From Thermohalobaculum sp039805905 (GTDB taxonomy: Bacteria > Pseudomonadota > Alphaproteobacteria > Rhodobacterales > Rhodobacteraceae): a stretch of 64,000 nucleotides of DNA. The notes below the pieces were generated by a model. That model was not told the DNA's origin, searched no databases, and worked only from the letters and a program-made list of their open reading frames with translations. This document shows positions 60,474-64,000 of this stretch, one piece after another. Numbering within the stretch: position 1 is the stretch's first letter; each line of letters starts with the position of its first letter. Both the position numbers and the translations under genes were made by a program. The DNA is taken from the NCBI GenBank assembly GCA_039805905.1, contig JBDIVM010000004.1, forward strand, positions 124,001 to 188,000, given 5' to 3'.

Positions 60474-60611
60474 TGGGGAACTCCTCCGGGTGACGGTTTC
60501 AGGGTCCGGAACTGCCGCTAGATGCGTCCGAATGGGGGCCGAGGTCAAGGGGCGGAGGGGTCGCATGCGGGGCCGGGACCCTGCGCCGGCATGGCCGGCT
60601 GCGGGGTGGCG

Positions 60612-61109
60612 TCAGGCCGTGCCGGTACCGCATCCGGTGCCGCCGGATGCCCGGGCCCGATTCCGGAACGCCTCGATCTCGGCCCGCGCCAGCGCGTCGG
60701 CGCGTTCGTTCTGCTCGTGGCCGGAGTGTCCCCTGATCCAGTGCCAGCTCACCCGATGGCGCGCCGCGGCCGCCTCGAGCCGCTGCCAGAGATCGTCATT
60801 CTTGACCGGCTTCCGGCCAGCGGTGCGCCAGCCATTGCGCTTCCAGCCGTGGATCCAGCGGGTGATGCCGTCCTTCAGATAGGCCGAATCGGTCACGATC
60901 GCGATCTCGCTTGGCCGGGTCAGTGCCTCGAGCGCCGCGATGGCCGCCATCAGTTCCATGCGGTTGTTTGTGGTCGGGGCCTCGCCGCCCGAGAGCTCGC
61001 GCGACCTGACGAGCACGCCCCCATCCCATGCCTCCAGCACGACGCCCCACCCCCCGGGGCCGGGATTCCCGGAACAGGCGCCGTCGGTATAGGCGAAGAG
61101 TTCGGGCAT
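60612..61109 (-). CDS. rnhA: Ribonuclease HI
   Basis: 165 residues. The active-site acidic residues are in FAYTDGACSGNPGPGGWG (Asp9), RMELMAAIAALEAL (Glu), and IVTDSAYLKDGI (Asp), with a basic WKRNGWRT helix and VSWHWIRGHSGHEQNERAD near the end. It cleaves the RNA of RNA-DNA hybrids. It lies 17 bases after the stop of ispH on the same strand, so ispH and rnhA are probably one transcript. Confidence 0.96.
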   Translation of the reverse strand: MPELFAYTDGACSGNPGPGGWGVVLEAWDGGVLVRSRELSGGEAPTTNNRMELMAAIAALEALTRPSEIAIVTDSAYLKDGITRWIHGWKRNGWRTAGRKPVKNDDLWQRLEAAAARHRVSWHWIRGHSGHEQNERADALARAEIEAFRNRARASGGTGCGTGTA

Positions 61110-61126
61110 CGGCCGCCAGTCCAGGC

Positions 61127-62077
61127 TCAGCTGGTCTCGCGCAGCACGCGCGGCACCTTGAAGGTAATGTGCTCGGTGGCGGTCCTCACCAGCTCGATCG
61201 TCACACTGTAGCGCTGCTCGAATGCGCTGATCACGTCGGCGACCAGCACTTCCGGGGCGCTCGCCCCCGCGGTGATGCCGACCGAGCGTACGGCCCCGAG
61301 AGCATCCCAGTCGATCTCGGCGGCGGACTGCACCAGGCTCGCATATGGGCAGCCGGCTGCATGACCGACCTCGACCAGCCGACGCGAGTTCGAGGAGTTG
61401 GGCGCCCCGACGACCAGCAGCGCGTCGATCCGCGGGGCCATCGCCTTCACGGCCTCCTGGCGGTTTGTCGTGGCGTAGCAGATGTCCTTCCGGTGGGGGC
61501 CGACGATTGCTGGGAAGCGGGACTTCAGCGCAGCCACGATTTCCGCGGTATCGTCAATCGAAAGTGTGGTCTGTGTGATGTAGGCAAGACGTTCCGGATC
61601 GCGCGGAGCCACCCTCGCGACGTCGTCGACAGTCTCGACGAGGATGACCTCGCCAAGCGGAAGCTGGCCCATTGTGCCGATGGTCTCGGGATGACCGGCA
61701 TGGCCGATCATCACGATCTGGAGGCCGCTCGCGTTGTGGTGCTCGGCTTCGACATGAACCTTCGACACCAGCGGGCAGGTCGCGTCGACATAGAGAAGGT
61801 TACGCCGTTCTGCGTCCTGCGGCACCGATTTCGGGACACCATGTGCCGAGAAGACCACCGGCCTGTCCGGCGGGCATTCGTCAAGCTCTTCGACAAATAT
61901 GGCCCCCTTGGCCCGCAGCCCGTCAACCACATGTCGGTTATGGACAATCTCGTGGCGAACGTAAACCGGTGCTCCCCATTTCCCGATCGCCATCTCGACG
62001 ACCTCGATCGCGCGAACCACACCGGCGCAGAAGCCGCGCGGCTCGGCGAGGTAGAGGGTCAGGTCCGGTTTGCTCAC
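61127..62077 (-). CDS. ispH: 4-hydroxy-3-methylbut-2-enyl diphosphate reductase
   Basis: 316 residues. The three iron-sulfur cysteines are Cys17 (EPRGFCAGV), Cys101 (VDATCPLVSKVH) and Cys200 (KDICYATTNRQEAV); also HEIVHNRHVV and FSAHGV. It makes IPP and DMAPP, the last step of the MEP isoprenoid route. The GTG start at 62077 is preceded by GGAGGAG, which lies inside the tail of a decayed ABC transporter gene whose stop overlaps this start (GTGA). Followed by rnhA, 17 bases on. Confidence 0.95.
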   Translation of the reverse strand: MSKPDLTLYLAEPRGFCAGVVRAIEVVEMAIGKWGAPVYVRHEIVHNRHVVDGLRAKGAIFVEELDECPPDRPVVFSAHGVPKSVPQDAERRNLLYVDATCPLVSKVHVEAEHHNASGLQIVMIGHAGHPETIGTMGQLPLGEVILVETVDDVARVAPRDPERLAYITQTTLSIDDTAEIVAALKSRFPAIVGPHRKDICYATTNRQEAVKAMAPRIDALLVVGAPNSSNSRRLVEVGHAAGCPYASLVQSAAEIDWDALGAVRSVGITAGASAPEVLVADVISAFEQRYSVTIELVRTATEHITFKVPRVLRETS

Positions 62078-62190
62078 GCGCGCTCCTCCGCGGGGTCGAA
62101 CTGCAGGGCTGCAAGTCGGGCGCAAAGCCCCCCTCGCGCCAGCAATATATCGTGCGTTCCGTGCTCGGCCATGCTGTCATCGGCAGCGAA
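62074..62190 (-). pseudogene. C-terminal remnant of an ABC exporter ATPase
   Basis: The last 36 or so codons before the ispH start read DDSMAEHGTHDILLARGG, then LCARLAALQFDPAEERA and stop. This is the end of ABCB/MsbA-type exporters, where the pattern is xIxExGTHxELLxxGGxYxxLxxxQ. Upstream in the same frame no Walker B, H-loop or signature is found; the preceding residues are unrelated and recO ends 240 bases away. The stop overlaps the ispH GTG (GTGA). So an exporter gene once ended here and only its tail, which carries the ispH ribosome site, remains. Confidence 0.62.
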
Positions 62191-62432
62191 GCGGGTCGGG
62201 TAGGCACGGCAATCCCTCACCAGACTGTCCGCAGTCACGCCGGTGAAGCTGCCCGACATTGGCGGCCCGGTGACATCCTGTTCCCGTGTGCTGGCAACGA
62301 ACTCCGGCGTCGGGACTGCTTCATCGCCCGGCGGGACAGGCACACGCCGCACCAGGGCTGGTCGGATCGTCAGGCACCTTCCTCTGCTGCTCTGGCGTTG
62401 TCACATAGTCGATCGCGCGCATCGATGCCAGC
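62191..62432. other. Decayed region between recO and ispH
   Basis: No intact gene. It lies where the body of the former ABC exporter would be, but no further exporter motif could be made out in any frame. Confidence 0.4.
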
Positions 62433-63197
62433 CTAGCTGTGTGCGGTAGGCGGCATCGCGGACCGGGCGGCCCCGGCCGGCTCGAGCAGCCGCAGCAGCC
62501 TGGCGCGGGCCTCGGGGAGCGCATCCACCTCGAAGGCCGGGCAGGCACGGTGTTCGAGGAAGAAGCCGGTCATCCGCAGCGCCTCGCGGACCGCACCGGC
62601 GGTCGGCTCGGTCGCACCGATAAGGAAGGCGGGCAACGGCAGCATCCGGTCGGCCCAGGCGCCACCGGCGATCCGGCTGACTGCGCGACCGGACCGCGGC
62701 GATACGTAGATCAGCTCCTCGGTTCCGCCAGTCGCGGCACAGCGTCTGAGGTCAAGGCCGAAGCCGAGCGCCGCGAGCAGCGACACCTCCCATCGGGCAT
62801 AGCGCGCCGGCCAGCTTGGCTCGGCGGCCGCCAGCGCATCGGCGAGGCCCAGGGTGGTACCGAAAATCTCCGGATTCGGCTCGCGTTCGGGCAGCAGCGT
62901 GACCAGCAGGGCGGTGATCGCATTCATCGCGGCGAGACGGATGCGGTCGGACATGATCGACGCCGCCCGCGAGCGCAGCAGTTCGACCCGGTAATGGCCG
63001 AGATGTTCGGAGAGCCGGGCGCGCCAGTCGAGCATGAGCTGCGCCCCCGGTTGCAGTGCTGGGGCCAGCGTTGATCCCTGCCCGCCCTGTACCAGGCCGG
63101 CATGCCGGCCGTGCTCGCGGGTCAGGCACTCGATGATGGTGCTGGTCTCGCCGTGCGGCCGGACCGCCAGGAGGATGCCTTCGTCGCGCCACTCCAT
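62433..63197 (-). CDS. recO: DNA repair protein RecO
   Basis: 254 residues. N-terminal OB-fold: WRDEGILLAVRPHGETSTIIECLTREHGRHAGLVQGG (pieces: EGILLAVRPHGE and REHGRHAGLV), then a helical domain with YARWEVSLLAALGFGLDLRRCAATG. Only one cysteine is in the equivalent of the zinc region (RCAATGG), as is usual in alphaproteobacteria. RecO loads RecA on SSB-coated DNA with RecR. It follows the DUF1491 gene by nine bases, in the run era - DUF1491 - recO. Confidence 0.94.
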   Translation of the reverse strand: MEWRDEGILLAVRPHGETSTIIECLTREHGRHAGLVQGGQGSTLAPALQPGAQLMLDWRARLSEHLGHYRVELLRSRAASIMSDRIRLAAMNAITALLVTLLPEREPNPEIFGTTLGLADALAAAEPSWPARYARWEVSLLAALGFGLDLRRCAATGGTEELIYVSPRSGRAVSRIAGGAWADRMLPLPAFLIGATEPTAGAVREALRMTGFFLEHRACPAFEVDALPEARARLLRLLEPAGAARSAMPPTAHS

Positions 63198-63206
63198 CGC
63201 CCGAGC

Positions 63207-63539
63207 CTACGCGTCCAGCCCGGGATCGCCCAAGAGGTGGCGGCCGCGCGGGTCCTCGACCTCGATCACCCAGAGGTCCGGGTCGTAACGCCGCTGGCGC
63301 GCCAGCGCCGCGTCCACCTCCGCCTCGGGCGCCGAATCCGCCTGGACATGCCAGCCGGCAGTGCCCTCCGGCCCGAAGGCGCGGGTGAAGAACGAGGCGC
63401 GGCCGTCCATCGTGGCCACCTTCACCGCCACCGCCCCGGCGGTCCCGTCGCCTTTCCGAGCCACATGGGCATAGATGCCGGCGAGCGAGAGCCGGGTCAG
63501 ATAGGCCGAGACCCAGATCGAGGTCGCGAGCCTGGCCAC
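63207..63539 (-). CDS. DUF1491 family protein
   Basis: 110 residues: ARLATSIWVSAYLTRLSLAGIYAHVARKGD, then GAVAVKVATMDGRASFFTRAFGPEG and a C-terminal ARQRRYDPDLWVIEVEDPRGRHLL (pieces of the DUF1491 profile). The family occurs almost only in alphaproteobacteria, nearly always between era and recO, as here (three bases after era, nine before recO). Its role is unknown. Confidence 0.88.
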   Translation of the reverse strand: MARLATSIWVSAYLTRLSLAGIYAHVARKGDGTAGAVAVKVATMDGRASFFTRAFGPEGTAGWHVQADSAPEAEVDAALARQRRYDPDLWVIEVEDPRGRHLLGDPGLDA

Positions 63540-63542
63540 GCC

Positions 63543-64000
63543 TCAGTCTCCGTCCGTGAAGTCGAGGCCCATCTCGCGGTAGCGCTCCGGCTCGTCGAGC
63601 CAGCCGGGCCGGACCTTCACGGTCAGGAACAGGTGGACCTTGCGCCCGATCGCCTCGGCGATTTCGACCCGGGCCTCGGCGCCGATCTGCCGGATGGTCT
63701 GGCCCCGGTTGCCCAGCACGATGCCCTTGTGGCCCTCGCGGGCGACGTAGATGACCTGGCCGATCCGGGTCGAGCCGTCCTTCCTGTCTTCCCAGCTCTC
63801 CGCCTCGACCGTTATCTGGTAGGGGAGTTCCTGGTGCAGGCGCAGCGTCAGCTTCTCGCGCGTGATCTCGGCTGCGAGCAGCCGCAGCGGGAGGTCGGCC
63901 ACCTGGTCCCCGGGGTAGTGCCAGGGGCTTGGCGGCATCAGGCCCGCCAGCCACCGGCGCAGGTCGGGGACGCCGTCACCCTTCTCGGCCGAGATCATGA
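63543..64000 (-). CDS. era: GTPase Era, C-terminal part (runs off the right edge)
   Basis: The C-terminal 152 or so residues of Era. It begins inside the G domain end (SAEKGDGVPDLRRWLAGLMPPSPWHYPGDQ, where SAEKG is the SAK-type G5 motif) and continues into the KH RNA-binding domain: ITREKLTLRLHQELPY, YVAREGHKGIVLGNRGQTIRQIG and the KH-type VHLFLTVKVRPGW. Era helps 16S rRNA maturation and 30S assembly. The N-terminal GTPase motifs are beyond the window. Followed by DUF1491 and recO. Confidence 0.95.
   Translation of the reverse strand, partial: MISAEKGDGVPDLRRWLAGLMPPSPWHYPGDQVADLPLRLLAAEITREKLTLRLHQELPYQITVEAESWEDRKDGSTRIGQVIYVAREGHKGIVLGNRGQTIRQIGAEARVEIAEAIGRKVHLFLTVKVRPGWLDEPERYREMGLDFTDGD

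Overview
The window is GC-rich, densely coded chromosome from an alphaproteobacterium, most likely a member of the Rhodobacterales (Paracoccaceae-like). Signs of this are the ethylmalonyl-CoA pathway enzymes mcd and mcl1, an FzlA-type GST-fold FtsZ regulator ending in the ADLDF tail, the gene orders era-DUF1491-recO and lgt-NDUFAF7-like-pgeF, a PHB phasin behind PhaR-like operators, and TadE/VWA pilus-assembly proteins typical of roseobacters. No plasmid, phage or insertion-sequence genes are visible. There is one tRNA, Gly(CCC).

Layout. 1-1548: start of a ThDP enzyme, divergent from a YbdK-type carboxylate-amine ligase. 1706-1779: tRNA-Gly. 2427-7916: a three-gene surface/pilus-assembly operon (VWA-TadG-like, TadE, TadE) present twice in tandem, the copies almost identical over about 2.5 kb, followed by a convergent TupA-like ATP-grasp gene. 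9081-14904: carbon metabolism on the minus strand (mcd, a BKACE enzyme, an M20 deacylase, an IlvD/Edd dehydratase). 15164-18709: SDR protein, TPR lipobox-less exported protein, queG, fzlA. 18811-21947: zinc uptake module znuA / zur-znuC-znuB, divergent around two Zur boxes. 21956-29349: YcjF/YcjX pair, truA, two EamA transporters, an acyl-CoA synthetase and a 34-residue membrane microprotein. 29577-37227: exported barrel protein, HAD dehalogenase, DUF898 + M48 pair, MBL hydrolase, EnvZ-like kinase, metal-ligand-less M24 protein.

37629-40636 is the most interesting locus: two small Tat-signal-like peptides sharing an almost invariant N-terminal half but with unrelated C-terminal halves bracket a PqqD-HprK fusion kinase and an overlapping nucleotidyltransferase. 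This looks like a peptide modification or sensing cassette of the little-studied HPr-rel-A type.

40969-51080 is mostly housekeeping: pgeF, NDUFAF7-like, lgt, ubiK, YbjN, proC, phasin, csaA, a zinc-ribbon membrane protein, ftsE-ftsX, a PlsC-type acyltransferase and accA. 51393-57349: an RTX serralysin-like protease, a quinone reductase-like flavoprotein, then the operon mcl1 - M20 amidohydrolase - cysteine-less Asp/Glu racemase homologue. 57478-64000: def-fmt, gabD, rnhA, ispH, a fragment of a decayed ABC exporter upstream of ispH, recO, DUF1491 and the 3' part of era.

mcd and mcl1 act in the same acetyl-CoA assimilation route (the ethylmalonyl-CoA pathway) although about 42 kb apart; the phasin and acyl-CoA genes fit an organism that stores polyhydroxybutyrate.
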